DNA from: Flammeovirgaceae bacterium
Lineage (GTDB): Bacteria > Bacteroidota > Bacteroidia > Cytophagales > Cyclobacteriaceae
Length of the DNA stretch: 64,000 bases
Assembly: GCA_020635915.1 (NCBI GenBank)
Contig: JACJYU010000005.1
Span: 36,489-100,488 of the forward strand
Direction: 5' to 3'
In this document: piece after piece, positions 25,973 to 35,531 of the stretch
Numbering within the stretch: position 1 is the stretch's first letter
How the letters are laid out: the number at the start of each line of letters is the position of its first letter
Translations under genes and position numbers: made by a program
The notes under the pieces: generated by a model
Told to the model about the DNA's origin: nothing
Seen by the model: only the letters and a program-made list of their open reading frames with translations
Database searches by the model: none

Positions 25973-27319
25973 TTAAAAGCGCAGTATAAATTCGGTGCCT
26001 TCCCCCAGTTTGGACTTCACGGAGATACGGCCTTCATGCTGACGCATGATTTGTTTGGATAGGCTTAGCCCAATTCCGGACCCGGTTTTTTTGGTGGAAT
26101 AGAAGGGTACAAATATGCGTTCAAGCGCCTCTGGGTCAATTCCATCCCCATTGTCCGATACCGAAATGACAGGTTTGGTTTTTTCGTCCAGGTAGGCCTT
26201 TAGCGAAATGCATTTGTCCTTTTGTTCGGAAAACGATTGCATGGCATTTTTAACCAGATTAATGATCACCTGCTCTATCATGCTTTTGTCCGCGCTTATG
26301 GTCAGGTCTTCCGGCTCGATGGAGGTGGAAATTTTTATCCCATTGTCGATAAGTTCTTTCTTTTGAAGGACGGCCATTTCCTCCAGCAGCCTTTTCACTT
26401 TCACCGGTGCCAGGTTAGGTTGTGGCCGCTGCGACAGGCTTTTAAATTCCCTCACGAAATGGATAAGCCCTGCGCTGCGCTTGCTGATGGTTTGTATCGA
26501 CAGGTGCATGTCTTCCATCTCTTCTTTGGTAAACGTGGCCGCTTCCTGTTCCATTTTGCTGTGCAGCTCGCCCTCCACTACCCCGGCCAGGGAAGAAATG
26601 GGCGTTACGGAATTCATGATTTCATGGGTGAGCACCCGCACCAGGTTTTGCCAGGCTTCCATTTCCTTTTCATCCAATTCGCTTTGGATGTTGTTCATGG
26701 AAATCAATTTTATCACCTCGCCCCGCAAGGTCAGTTCAATGGCATAAATGGATATTTGGACCGCCTCATCGGCCAGGACCAGCCTTGCCAGCTCACGCCC
26801 TCCGGTTTTTAGCTTGAGGAAAGCCTCCACCAATACCTCGCTTACCGGGCGCAGGTCATCGATGTGCTTGGCGTGGTTCACGCGCAACAATTTTTTGGCG
26901 GCCGTGTTCATCATCTGGATAGCCCCATCCTTTTTGAAGGTGAGCAGGCCGATGCCCACATGCTGAACGATATTTTTGAAAAATTGATATTCGGAATCCT
27001 TTTCGCTCCTGGAGGTTTTAAGCTTTGTGATGGCTTCGTTTAGTTCACGGTGCAGGCGCTGAACGGCCGGGTCATTGCTGTCAGTTTTAAATGTGGCCGA
27101 CAAATCGTCAAACCGTATGGCATCCAGAAAGGTGGCCATGTTTTGATTGGACTCCTCAAATTCTTTGATAAGGTGGGAAATTTGAAACAAGGTGGCCCCG
27201 GCCAGTGCCAGCACGATGACGATGTTGAATGTATTGGCCACGGCATAGGCCAGGACAAATACTGTGGCCACCAGTATGGCAATGCGTGTGAAAAGGGGCG
27301 AACGAAAGTTAAAGCCCAT
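25973..27319 (-). CDS. NtrY-like sensor histidine kinase
   Basis: About 448 residues from MGFNFRSPLF; the ATG overlaps the stop of the activator gene by 11 bp, so an upstream start at 27367 is unnecessary. Two N-terminal membrane helices (RIAILVATVFVLAYAVA, IVIVLALAGATLF), a linker, a PAS-like domain (IGLLTFKKDGAIQMMN), HisKA with LTHEIMNSVTPI (near residue 240) and HATPase_c with NLVKNAMQS, DNGDGIDP and GSGIGLSLSKQ. The EIMNSVTP motif is the NtrY/AtoS type that pairs with sigma-54 activators. It is translated together with that partner. Confidence 0.93.
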   Translation of the reverse strand: MGFNFRSPLFTRIAILVATVFVLAYAVANTFNIVIVLALAGATLFQISHLIKEFEESNQNMATFLDAIRFDDLSATFKTDSNDPAVQRLHRELNEAITKLKTSRSEKDSEYQFFKNIVQHVGIGLLTFKKDGAIQMMNTAAKKLLRVNHAKHIDDLRPVSEVLVEAFLKLKTGGRELARLVLADEAVQISIYAIELTLRGEVIKLISMNNIQSELDEKEMEAWQNLVRVLTHEIMNSVTPISSLAGVVEGELHSKMEQEAATFTKEEMEDMHLSIQTISKRSAGLIHFVREFKSLSQRPQPNLAPVKVKRLLEEMAVLQKKELIDNGIKISTSIEPEDLTISADKSMIEQVIINLVKNAMQSFSEQKDKCISLKAYLDEKTKPVISVSDNGDGIDPEALERIFVPFYSTKKTGSGIGLSLSKQIMRQHEGRISVKSKLGEGTEFILRF

Positions 27320-28676
27320 ATTTTTCCATCCTCCTGTACAGCGATGCCCGGGTGAGCCCCAGTTCATCGGCTGCCTTGGAGATGTTGCCGTTGTGGAGTT
27401 GAATGGCCTTTACCACAGCGGCTTTTTCCACGTCATCCAGGTTCAGCGTATCGGTGTCGGCAGCCGCCACACCTTTTCTGTTGAACAAAAAATCACTTTC
27501 CTGCAGGGTAGGGGAGTCGGCCATTATTACCGCACGCTCAATGGCATGCTGCAACTCCCTGATGTTTCCGGGCCACGCGTATTTTTTAAGTTTCACAATG
27601 GCGCCCTCGGAGAAGGAAATCACCTCCTTGTGGTATTTTTGGGTATAAAAATTCAGGAAATGGTCCGCCAACAGGGGGATATCTTCCACACGCTCGCACA
27701 GGGGCGGGATTTTGACCTCCACGGTATTGATTCGGTACAAAAGGTCCTGCCTGAATTTCCCGTCCTCCACCATCTGGTGCAATGGCATGTTGGTGGCGCA
27801 GATCAGCCGGATGTCCACATCTATGGGGCCGTTGTCGCCTACTTTGGTAACCTGCCGCGATTGCAACACGCTCAATAGCTTGCTTTGCAAGGCCATGCTT
27901 AGGTTGCCTATTTCGTCTAAAAACAACGTGCCCCCGTTGGCCAGTTCAAAGCGGCCCGTACGGTGTTCCCTCGCATCCGTAAACGCGCCTTTTTTATGGC
28001 CAAACAATTCACTTTCAAATAGGGATTCCGTAATGGCCCCCATGTCAACGCTTACAAAGGAGTTGTCTTTCCGGAGCGACTTCTGGTGGATGGCCCTGGC
28101 CACCAACTCCTTCCCCGTGCCATTTTCCCCCAATATCAGCACATTGGCGTCAGTGGCGGCCACCTTGTCTATCATGGTAAACACTTCCTTAATGGCTGGG
28201 CTGTTGCCAATGATGTCGCGAAAGGGCTGGCTGATCTGTTCCTCCAGCATTTGTTTGGCCTTGCGGAGCTTGTCTACCTCATTGTAGGATTTTTTCAGCT
28301 TGATGGCAGTTGAAATAGTGGCAATTAATTTTTCGTTTTGCCAGGGTTTAAGGATGAAGTCCGTGGCCCCTTCTTTCAGGGCACGTACCGCCATTTCCAC
28401 ATCGCCAAAAGCAGTGATCATGATTACCACGGCATCGGGGTCTTTTTCTTTAATTTGTTTCAGCCAGGCAAAACCTTCCTTGCCGGAGGTAGTGTCCTTG
28501 CTGAAGTTCATGTCCAACAAAATGACATCGTAGGTATCATTGTTGAGCAAAAAGGGAATCTTGTTGGGGTTCTTGTCGATGATTACCTGATGGCCATACT
28601 TCTTCAACAGCATCTTGGCTGCCAACAGCACGTCCTCATCGTCATCGATCATTAAAATTTTGCCGCCTTCGTTCAC
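27309..28676 (-). CDS. NtrC-type sigma-54 response regulator
   Basis: A 455-residue regulator starting at GTG. REC domain 1-120 has the acidic pocket MIDDDED and phospho-acceptor Asp55 in VILLDMN. AAA+ domain has Walker A GENGTGKE (183-190) and the sigma-54 contact loop GAFTDA (230-235), where the usual GAFTGA Gly is Asp, a variant often seen in Bacteroidota. A Fis-type HTH (ISKAADELGLTRASLYRRMEKYGL) ends the protein. It activates RpoN-dependent promoters when phosphorylated by the kinase gene that overlaps its end. Targets are unknown. Confidence 0.94.
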   Translation of the reverse strand: MNEGGKILMIDDDEDVLLAAKMLLKKYGHQVIIDKNPNKIPFLLNNDTYDVILLDMNFSKDTTSGKEGFAWLKQIKEKDPDAVVIMITAFGDVEMAVRALKEGATDFILKPWQNEKLIATISTAIKLKKSYNEVDKLRKAKQMLEEQISQPFRDIIGNSPAIKEVFTMIDKVAATDANVLILGENGTGKELVARAIHQKSLRKDNSFVSVDMGAITESLFESELFGHKKGAFTDAREHRTGRFELANGGTLFLDEIGNLSMALQSKLLSVLQSRQVTKVGDNGPIDVDIRLICATNMPLHQMVEDGKFRQDLLYRINTVEVKIPPLCERVEDIPLLADHFLNFYTQKYHKEVISFSEGAIVKLKKYAWPGNIRELQHAIERAVIMADSPTLQESDFLFNRKGVAAADTDTLNLDDVEKAAVVKAIQLHNGNISKAADELGLTRASLYRRMEKYGL

Positions 28677-28914
28677 AGGGTCCAGGTTAAGGTTAAACTA
28701 TAATTAGAGAAAAACTATGCCAGCTTTTGTACCGTCCGAAAATTGCCATGAGGGCAACTTTTATGTACTCTGTCGCACAAATATGTTCAAAAACGAACAG
28801 TTTATCGTGCGATTTTAGGGATAATATCCGAATTAATGGCGGATTAATTGGCCCCGAAGGATTACACCATGGATGGGCCTTGCCCGCCCGGACACTTTTG
28901 GCGGTGGGAAAAAT

Positions 28915-31536
28915 TTATTCTGCCCGCAGTCCTTTTACCGGGTCCATCGTAGCGGCCTTAAGTGCCTGATAACTTACCGTTAATAACGTAAGGGCCAGGG
29001 CGCCTATTCCCGTGGCCACAAACACCGTCCACGAAATGGTGGCCTTGTATTCATACTGGGCCAGCCAGTTGTGCATAAGGTAGAAAGAAAAGGGTATGGC
29101 GATCGCACAAGCGATTATCACCAGGACCACGAAATCCTTTGAGAGCATTTTCCAAAGGCTGCCAACGGAAGCGCCCATTATTTTACGAATGCCTATTTCT
29201 TTTGTGCGTTGCCCTGCCATAAATGACGCCAGCCCCAGCAGTCCCAGGCAGCTTATGGCCACCGCCAGGACACTAAAGACCGTGGCCAGCTTTCCCGTCC
29301 GCTCCTCAGCCATGAACTTGGCCGCATAGGCCTCATCGGCAAAGGTATAATCAAACGGGGCCGAAGGCACCAGGGAAGAAATAACGGACTGTATTTTGGG
29401 CAGTGCCTCATTGGGGGCCACCGTAGGTTTTATTTTTATATACAGCCACGACAGGTCCCGGTAGGAAAGAAATATAATGGACGGGTCAGTTGGCAGGTAG
29501 GGTGATCCCTTCACCATGTCTTTTACAACACCCAATATTTTATAATCGCCCTGGTTGTGGCCGCCAGGGGACCAATTTAGGGATTCCCCAATAGGGCTTT
29601 CAAGGCCAAGGATGTCCAGGGCCGATTCGTTGATAAGGATGCCATAGATATCGCCAGGAAACGCACGTGAGAAATCCCGGCCTTGGATAAATTCCAAACC
29701 CACCGTTTGGCCATACTCGTGCGTTACAAAATTAATATTGAAATCCTGGCTATACTTCTGCCCATGCCAGGAGAAACCGCCATTCCAACCGCGGGTATCC
29801 GTTACCGAATAGTTGGCTTCTGCCATTTCTTCCACTGCCCCGGTGTTTTTTAGTTCGTTCCTTAGCGACTGGTACTTCCCTTTGTATTCGGAGGAGGAGG
29901 CCCTAAGCTCGATCAGGTTATCGCGTGTATAGCCCACAGGCCTTTCCTTGGCATACTGGATTTGCTGATAGACAATGATGGTACCGATGGTAATAATGAT
30001 GGAAACCGTGAATTGGACAACCACCAAAATCCGCCTCGGCACCAGCCCCTGCCCGCCTATCTTGAAAGTCCCTTTCAATATTTTTACGGCATTGAACGAG
30101 GACAAATAAAGGGCGGGGTAGCTGCCTGCCACCAAGGCAGTAAACAAAACAACCCCCGCCATGATGGCCCAAAACAAAGGGCTTCCCATTGGCAATGCCA
30201 TGTTTTTTCCGCTTACGGCATTGAACCACGGCAAACTCAATTGAACGGCAGCCAGCGCAACAATGGCCGATATGGCCACCACCATGAAGGCCTCCCCAAA
30301 AAACTGTTGAACCAACTGGCCCCGCAACGACCCTATGGATTTTCTTATCCCTATTTCCCTGGCTCTTTTTTCGGAGCGTGCAGTACTTAAATACATAAAA
30401 TTAATACAGGCCAACAGCAAAACAAAAATTCCAATAGCACTGTAATACCAAACCGACATCATGCGTTTGCTCGTTACTAACTCGCCATTTTTGAATTCCG
30501 AATTCAGATGCCATTGGCTCATGGGATGTAGAAAAATTTCAGGTTTTGTTTCAACGCTCTCTGCATCCACGTGTGAAAGCATTACATCTTTAATAATCTT
30601 TGATGTTTCTTCAAAATCACCACCCGGGTAAAGCTGTACATAAACGTTGACGAAGTAGTTGTCCCAGGAATCCAACGTGGCCCAGCCATCTATATAAAGG
30701 CTTAAAGGGGCAAAGTAGGTGGCGTCACTAAATGTAGTGTTCTTTGGAAGGTCTTTGTACACACCGGTCACGGTCAGGTCCCACCGGGCATCCATCGTTA
30801 CCACCTGGTTGATGGGGTCATGGTTTCCAAACAATTTTTTGGCCAGGGATTCGGAGAGGAAAATGCTTTTCATGTCCTTTAGCCCGCTCCTGGAGCCGCC
30901 CACCATGTCCAATGAGAACATGTCAGCCCCTTCGGCCTCCATGAAGTAGCCCGCTTGCACGAACTTGTTTTCGCCAAAGGCGATTACGCGCTCTTCTGTC
31001 CGGGAGCGCACCATGGCCACGTTTTTGAAATGCTGTCCATATTCCGTTTTGAGCAGCGTTCCCAGGCCTGTGACAAGCGGTGTGTTCACTTCCCTTTCCC
31101 CATTAAAGATGGAGCTGCGATATACCTGTGCTATGGTTTCGTGGTTTTTGTAATACTTGTTAAAGGACAACTCATCGAAAACCCACAAGCCAATTAGGAT
31201 GGCCACGGCCATGCCCATGGCCAGGCCTCCAATGTTGATAAGTGAATAACCCTTGTTGCGGAGGAGGTTCCGCCATCCAATTTTTAAATAACTTTTATAC
31301 ATGCCGTTAGTATTTAAATTTACAATTCCTGCCAGGGGCCTTACAATGCCAGGCCTGAAAAGGAGTAGAACATCCAAGATGAATTTTTGGTCTGCGTTTC
31401 TTTTTCCCCTTTCCTTCTTCCTTTCGTTGTACAATTCCATCAAGTCGCCTTCAATACTGTCCCTCAGCCCCGGACGGCAAAACCATTGGAAGAACCGATG
31501 GGCATATTTTGGGGGATTGTTGGTGGACAAATTCAT
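28915..31536 (-). CDS. FtsX/MacB-like ABC transporter permease with prefix segment (copy 1)
   Basis: An 873-residue permease. Residues 1-65 are the prefix segment (FFQWFCRPGLRDSIEGDLMELYNERK) of the type that marks permeases regulated with PadR proteins. Then MacB periplasmic core and FtsX domains occur twice: first helices near LLRNKGYSLINIGG and IGIFVLLLACINFMYLSTARS, second near LATVFSVLAVAISCLGLLGLASF. No ATPase is encoded beside it. Such proteins move lipoproteins, antimicrobials or peptides, but the substrate here is unknown. It lies 29 bp after a paralogue. Confidence 0.92.
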   Translation of the reverse strand: MNLSTNNPPKYAHRFFQWFCRPGLRDSIEGDLMELYNERKKERGKRNADQKFILDVLLLFRPGIVRPLAGIVNLNTNGMYKSYLKIGWRNLLRNKGYSLINIGGLAMGMAVAILIGLWVFDELSFNKYYKNHETIAQVYRSSIFNGEREVNTPLVTGLGTLLKTEYGQHFKNVAMVRSRTEERVIAFGENKFVQAGYFMEAEGADMFSLDMVGGSRSGLKDMKSIFLSESLAKKLFGNHDPINQVVTMDARWDLTVTGVYKDLPKNTTFSDATYFAPLSLYIDGWATLDSWDNYFVNVYVQLYPGGDFEETSKIIKDVMLSHVDAESVETKPEIFLHPMSQWHLNSEFKNGELVTSKRMMSVWYYSAIGIFVLLLACINFMYLSTARSEKRAREIGIRKSIGSLRGQLVQQFFGEAFMVVAISAIVALAAVQLSLPWFNAVSGKNMALPMGSPLFWAIMAGVVLFTALVAGSYPALYLSSFNAVKILKGTFKIGGQGLVPRRILVVVQFTVSIIITIGTIIVYQQIQYAKERPVGYTRDNLIELRASSSEYKGKYQSLRNELKNTGAVEEMAEANYSVTDTRGWNGGFSWHGQKYSQDFNINFVTHEYGQTVGLEFIQGRDFSRAFPGDIYGILINESALDILGLESPIGESLNWSPGGHNQGDYKILGVVKDMVKGSPYLPTDPSIIFLSYRDLSWLYIKIKPTVAPNEALPKIQSVISSLVPSAPFDYTFADEAYAAKFMAEERTGKLATVFSVLAVAISCLGLLGLASFMAGQRTKEIGIRKIMGASVGSLWKMLSKDFVVLVIIACAIAIPFSFYLMHNWLAQYEYKATISWTVFVATGIGALALTLLTVSYQALKAATMDPVKGLRAE

Positions 31537-31565
31537 TGATAAAATAGTGTGTTATGGAACCGGGG

Positions 31566-34217
31566 TCACTCGGTACGGAGCGATTGAACAGGGTTGGCCA
31601 AGGCTGCCCGCACCGTTTTGAAACTTAGGGTAAAAAAAGCAACCCATAACGTGCCCACCCCTGCAACAAGAAAAACCCACCATTGTACCTCGATCCTATA
31701 GGCAAATCCCTGCAACCATTTATCCATAAAATAAAACCCTACCGGAAACGCAATAACGAACGAAAGGGCCACTGGCCGCAACAGGTCTTTTGAAAGCATG
31801 GAAACGATTTGGGCCACGCTTGCGCCAAGGACCTTCCTGATGCCTATTTCTTTTACCCGTTGTTCAGCGGTGAAGGTCACCAATCCGAATAGCCCGAGGC
31901 AGGCCACAAAGATGGTCACCAGGCCAAAAACCCGTAGTATACCCCCCATTTTTTGCTCGGACAGGTAGGTTTCATTGTATAGCTCGTCTAGCAACGCGTA
32001 GGTGAAAGGCTCCCCGATATCAAAAGACTGCCATTTGGCATTGATGCTTTGGATAAGGCCTGCCATGTCCGTTGTGTTTGCTTTTATAATCAACCCGCCA
32101 TACGGATCGTTGACCATCATGAGCGGTGCAATGGGCTCATGCAACGACCTGAAATGGAAATCCCTGATGACCCCCACTATGGTCAATGTCCCTGTCCCTC
32201 CATCATTGTCCGTTCTTCGCGTAATGGTTTGCCCTATCGGGTCCCCCTCAATGGCCAGCGCCCTTACGAGGGCTTCATTGACAATAACTTTGTCTTGCCC
32301 TCCCCCGGTGTTTTTGTAAAAATTCCGGCCAGCCATCAACTCCATGCCCATGGTGGGTATGTAGTTTTCATCTATACGGTATACAATGGTCCTCCGAAAC
32401 CCTTCCGGGTTTTTGTCCGTCCACACACTGGTCATATTATTGTCCGTGGGGCCAGCGGGTACAAATGCCGAAACAGTTACGTTTTCAATGCGGGGATCTG
32501 ACAAAAGTTGTTCCTTGAATACGCTTTCGTTGTTTCCCAATAGATAGGATTCCCTCAACACTATTCGATGGTCACGGCTGTAGCCAATGTTTTTGTTTTG
32601 TATATAGTACATTTGCTGGCTTACAATGATGATGGCCAGGATAAGCGTGGAGGAAATCACGAATTGCACCACCACCAACGTGCTCCGGATGCCATGGCTT
32701 TTTCCTGTTCCGGGCAATTTGTTTTTCATGGCAGCTATGGGCTTGATTGAAGAAAGGAAAAATGCGGGATAGCTCCCTGCCAATAAGCCAATGGACAATG
32801 CCAGCACAATGAGCAGGCCTATGGTTTTTGGGCTTAACAAAAAGCCAATTTCAAACCCTTTGCCCGACAGCTGATTGAAAATGGGCAGCACCGCCACCAC
32901 CAGCAGGATGCCCAAAGCCATGGCCACAATGGTTGAGATGAACGACTCCACCAGGAATTGCTGCACCAGTTGGTTTTTTCTTGAGCCCAATACCTTCTTT
33001 ACGCCAATTTCCTTGCTCCGCCTCGTAGCGCCTGCCGTGGAAAGGTTCATAAAATTGATGCAGGCAATCACCAACATAAACACGGCAACGGCCCCAAAAA
33101 TGTATACGGTGTTTATGTCCCCGCCTGCTTCCAGTTCACTTGAGGCCGAGAAATCCGAAAAGAGGTGGATATCGGTCAACCGCTGGACAAAAAGGCCTAT
33201 TTCATTTCCATCCTCCCTGAATTTTTCATAGGTCATTCCCAGTTGAGCCACCTGGGGACCCATGTACTTATTGATAATGGCAGGTAGTTTTTTTTCAAAT
33301 GCCTCAGGGCTGGCCCCTTTGGCCATTAACAAGTAGGTAAAATAATTGGATTCCAGCCAGTTGTTTTCCCTGGCGTGCGGTACCCCTTCCAGGGAAGCAA
33401 ATAGGTCGAAGTGAAAATGGGAATTGTCAGGCACCTTTTTGATGACACCGGTGACCTTATAGGCCTGATTGGTTTCTTTAAATACAAGCAGCTTATTGAT
33501 GGGGTCCGCACCGCCAAAGAATTTTTTGGCTTCCCTTTGTGTCAACACAATCGAGTTGGGCCCTTTAAGCGCAGTCCTGGCATCGCCCTTAATAAAGGGA
33601 AGGGTGAAAACATCAAAGAAATTCGGGTCCACGAAGGCCACCTGGTTGTGCCTATATGTGTTTTCTTTGTAGGCAATCGTTGGCGCCCCTGTCTTTCTTA
33701 AACGGGTGGCATCCAATACTTCGGGAAATTCCCTTTTCAGCGTGGGGCCAACCGGTGCGGGTGTAACGGCCTCCTTGATGGTTTCGCCATTCACCTTTCC
33801 CCGCAAAACCACCCGCACTATTTGGTCGGCTTTTTCATTGTAGCGGTCATAGCTCAGTTCATCCTGAACGTACATCATGATCATCAGGCATGTGGCAATG
33901 CCCAGCGCCAGCCCGGAGGCATTTATGGCAAACAACCCCTTGTTCCTTAACAAATTCCTCCAGCCAATCTTCAGATAACTTTTGTACATACCATAACTGT
34001 TTAACCTTTCATGCCCTTCGGCCGGCCTGATAATGCCCGGTCTAAACAAGAGAAGGACATCAATAATAAATTTTAAGTCCGCTTTCCATTTTTTGCCATT
34101 TTCCAACCTTTCGTTGTACAACTCCACCAGGTCGCCTTCGATGCTGCCGGCCAGGTAAGGATGGCAAAACCATCGAAAAAAACGAAGGAACAACCCGGGC
34201 GGCAAACCACCCTTCAT
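31566..34217 (-). CDS. FtsX/MacB-like ABC transporter permease with prefix segment (copy 2)
   Basis: About 883 residues from MKGGLPPGLF; this ATG overlaps the PadR stop (ATGA at 34214-34217), whereas the frame opens farther upstream at 34271. Architecture is the same as the downstream copy: prefix segment (FFRWFCHPYLAGSIEGDLVELYNER), MacB-core with a periplasmic domain and FtsX domains in two halves (VFMLVIACINFMNLSTAGATR; FGLVTIFVACLGLFGLVTF). The two permeases share the LLFRPGI-IRP segment and look like a tandem duplication. Coupled to PadR, it may be controlled by it. Confidence 0.92.
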   Translation of the reverse strand: MKGGLPPGLFLRFFRWFCHPYLAGSIEGDLVELYNERLENGKKWKADLKFIIDVLLLFRPGIIRPAEGHERLNSYGMYKSYLKIGWRNLLRNKGLFAINASGLALGIATCLMIMMYVQDELSYDRYNEKADQIVRVVLRGKVNGETIKEAVTPAPVGPTLKREFPEVLDATRLRKTGAPTIAYKENTYRHNQVAFVDPNFFDVFTLPFIKGDARTALKGPNSIVLTQREAKKFFGGADPINKLLVFKETNQAYKVTGVIKKVPDNSHFHFDLFASLEGVPHARENNWLESNYFTYLLMAKGASPEAFEKKLPAIINKYMGPQVAQLGMTYEKFREDGNEIGLFVQRLTDIHLFSDFSASSELEAGGDINTVYIFGAVAVFMLVIACINFMNLSTAGATRRSKEIGVKKVLGSRKNQLVQQFLVESFISTIVAMALGILLVVAVLPIFNQLSGKGFEIGFLLSPKTIGLLIVLALSIGLLAGSYPAFFLSSIKPIAAMKNKLPGTGKSHGIRSTLVVVQFVISSTLILAIIIVSQQMYYIQNKNIGYSRDHRIVLRESYLLGNNESVFKEQLLSDPRIENVTVSAFVPAGPTDNNMTSVWTDKNPEGFRRTIVYRIDENYIPTMGMELMAGRNFYKNTGGGQDKVIVNEALVRALAIEGDPIGQTITRRTDNDGGTGTLTIVGVIRDFHFRSLHEPIAPLMMVNDPYGGLIIKANTTDMAGLIQSINAKWQSFDIGEPFTYALLDELYNETYLSEQKMGGILRVFGLVTIFVACLGLFGLVTFTAEQRVKEIGIRKVLGASVAQIVSMLSKDLLRPVALSFVIAFPVGFYFMDKWLQGFAYRIEVQWWVFLVAGVGTLWVAFFTLSFKTVRAALANPVQSLRTE

Positions 34218-34564
34218 ATTGGGATGGCCAGGGATTTTGAGTCCCACGCCATTTTCGATATGGAGCCCCATAGTGCGTCCCGTGTGGCTTTCACATGCTC
34301 CATGGCCCGTTTGCCCAATGCCGTTATTTGGAAGAATTTTTTGGGACGCCCTGCCCTTTCTTCCGTGGCACCGCCTTCATAGGATTTAAGGTACCCCTTG
34401 TCTTCCAATCGCTTCAGTGCAGTTTGAAGGGCGCCCACGCTCACGGTTCGGTTCAACCGCGTTTCAATTTCCTTTTTTATGGACACACCATAGGCTTCTT
34501 TGTATAAGATTGCCACAGTGAGCATGACGATCTCCTCAAACTCGCCCAATTGGTATTTCTTCAT
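34214..34564 (-). CDS. PadR-family transcriptional regulator
   Basis: A 116-residue winged-helix protein: MKKYQLGEFEEIVMLTVAILYKEAYGV, then EIETRLNRTVSVGALQTALKRLEDKGYL (recognition helix with the PadR VxxG-LxxxLxRLExxGYL pattern) and the wing RAGRPKKFFQIT. Typical PadR proteins repress detoxification or transporter genes and bind a small ligand. It overlaps the first permease by four bases, so both are probably one autoregulated transcript. An imperfect dyad lies just upstream. Confidence 0.93.
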   Translation of the reverse strand: MKKYQLGEFEEIVMLTVAILYKEAYGVSIKKEIETRLNRTVSVGALQTALKRLEDKGYLKSYEGGATEERAGRPKKFFQITALGKRAMEHVKATRDALWGSISKMAWDSKSLAIPI

Positions 34565-34570
34565 AAGGCC

Positions 34571-34596
34571 AATATTAAATTCCTAAATGTAGTATT
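34571..34596 (-). promoter_or_regulatory. Candidate PadR operator, imperfect dyad
   Basis: AATATTA and TAGTATT (six of seven complementary) flank a 12-base centre at seven bases upstream of the padR start. The position over the expected promoter fits an autoregulatory operator; match is imperfect and untested. Confidence 0.35.
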
Positions 34597-34718
34597 AAAA
34601 ATGGTGCCAGTTTTGAAAATGGGGTTTTCGCACAGGCTACGGCCATGGGCCCTGCGCATCCTGTCCATATTCGTACGGGTCGTGATCGGTTATGGCCTTT
34701 GGCCGGAAAGGGGGGCGG

Positions 34719-35531
34719 TTATTGGCCGAGCGAATAAAAGGTTACCTTTCCCGTCCGCCCCACCACGAGCCTTTCATCCGTGATAATGGTAAACAGGATG
34801 CCCTTTGGATCGGGGAGGGTGGCGACCACCCGTGTTTCCCCGGTATATAGGTCAAACAAGGCAATATCCCCCTGACGCCTGTAGCACAACTCTTCCCCCA
34901 GGAAATTGAAAAACCCCAATCCTTTTACCTCAATTGTGGTAACCGGCTTCCCCAGCATATTGAGCATTATGATCCCTTTGTTTTGATCAAGGAGAAAAAC
35001 CTTGTTTTGGTATTCCCTCATAAAGACATACCGGGAACTATCGGTGGCCCATAGGGGGGGGAGGGGGGCATCCACCAATATTTCATTTGTGGAGAGGTCC
35101 ACTTTTTTAATACTGTAATCGGCAGCATCCAAAACCCAGGCTTTATGCACTTCATTGGCGGGGCACACGAGTTGTGGCGTTATGCTTAGCGAGGGCTCCA
35201 GTTGTTTTTCTTCCAATAAGGATAGGTGGTGGTCCAGAAAACGGTACTTCCCTGATTCACTGGAGTAAATAAAAACCTTTAAAGGGTTCCATGGTTCCAG
35301 CAAGGTCAGTGGCAAAATGTGTTGTGTGGCCTCGTTCAGCAGCACGCCATCAGGGCCGTACTTTTCCATTTTGCCACCTGGCAGCACAAAATAAAAGTTG
35401 CCCAGCCGGTCCACCGATGCGGTGGAAATATTGTCAAGGTAGAGTGTTGTGGTTTCCTTTAGTTGTGCACTTGCCTTGGCAACAGGAAACAAGGGCAACG
35501 CCAGTAAAAATATTTTCCATTTTGCCTTCAC
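34719..35531 (-). CDS. Exported propeller-like hypothetical protein
   Basis: A 270-residue protein from GTG at 35531, with a signal peptide (FLLALPLFPVAKASAQ). The rest alternates short strands of the kind seen in beta-propellers (VDRLGNFYFVLPGGKMEKY, LLDQNKGIIMLNMLGK, DIALFDLYTGETRVVATL), without a catalytic motif. The start overlaps the stop of the LpxH-like gene (GTGA, 35528-35531), so translation is coupled to it. I do not recognise a named family. Coupling hints at an envelope-linked role. Confidence 0.78.
   Translation of the reverse strand: MKAKWKIFLLALPLFPVAKASAQLKETTTLYLDNISTASVDRLGNFYFVLPGGKMEKYGPDGVLLNEATQHILPLTLLEPWNPLKVFIYSSESGKYRFLDHHLSLLEEKQLEPSLSITPQLVCPANEVHKAWVLDAADYSIKKVDLSTNEILVDAPLPPLWATDSSRYVFMREYQNKVFLLDQNKGIIMLNMLGKPVTTIEVKGLGFFNFLGEELCYRRQGDIALFDLYTGETRVVATLPDPKGILFTIITDERLVVGRTGKVTFYSLGQ

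Noticed and set aside
28707..28723. Sigma-54-like site (TGGCATAGTTTTTCT on the minus strand) before the NtrC-type gene
   Set aside because: The -24 GG is present but the -12 position is CT, not GC, so the match falls short of consensus.
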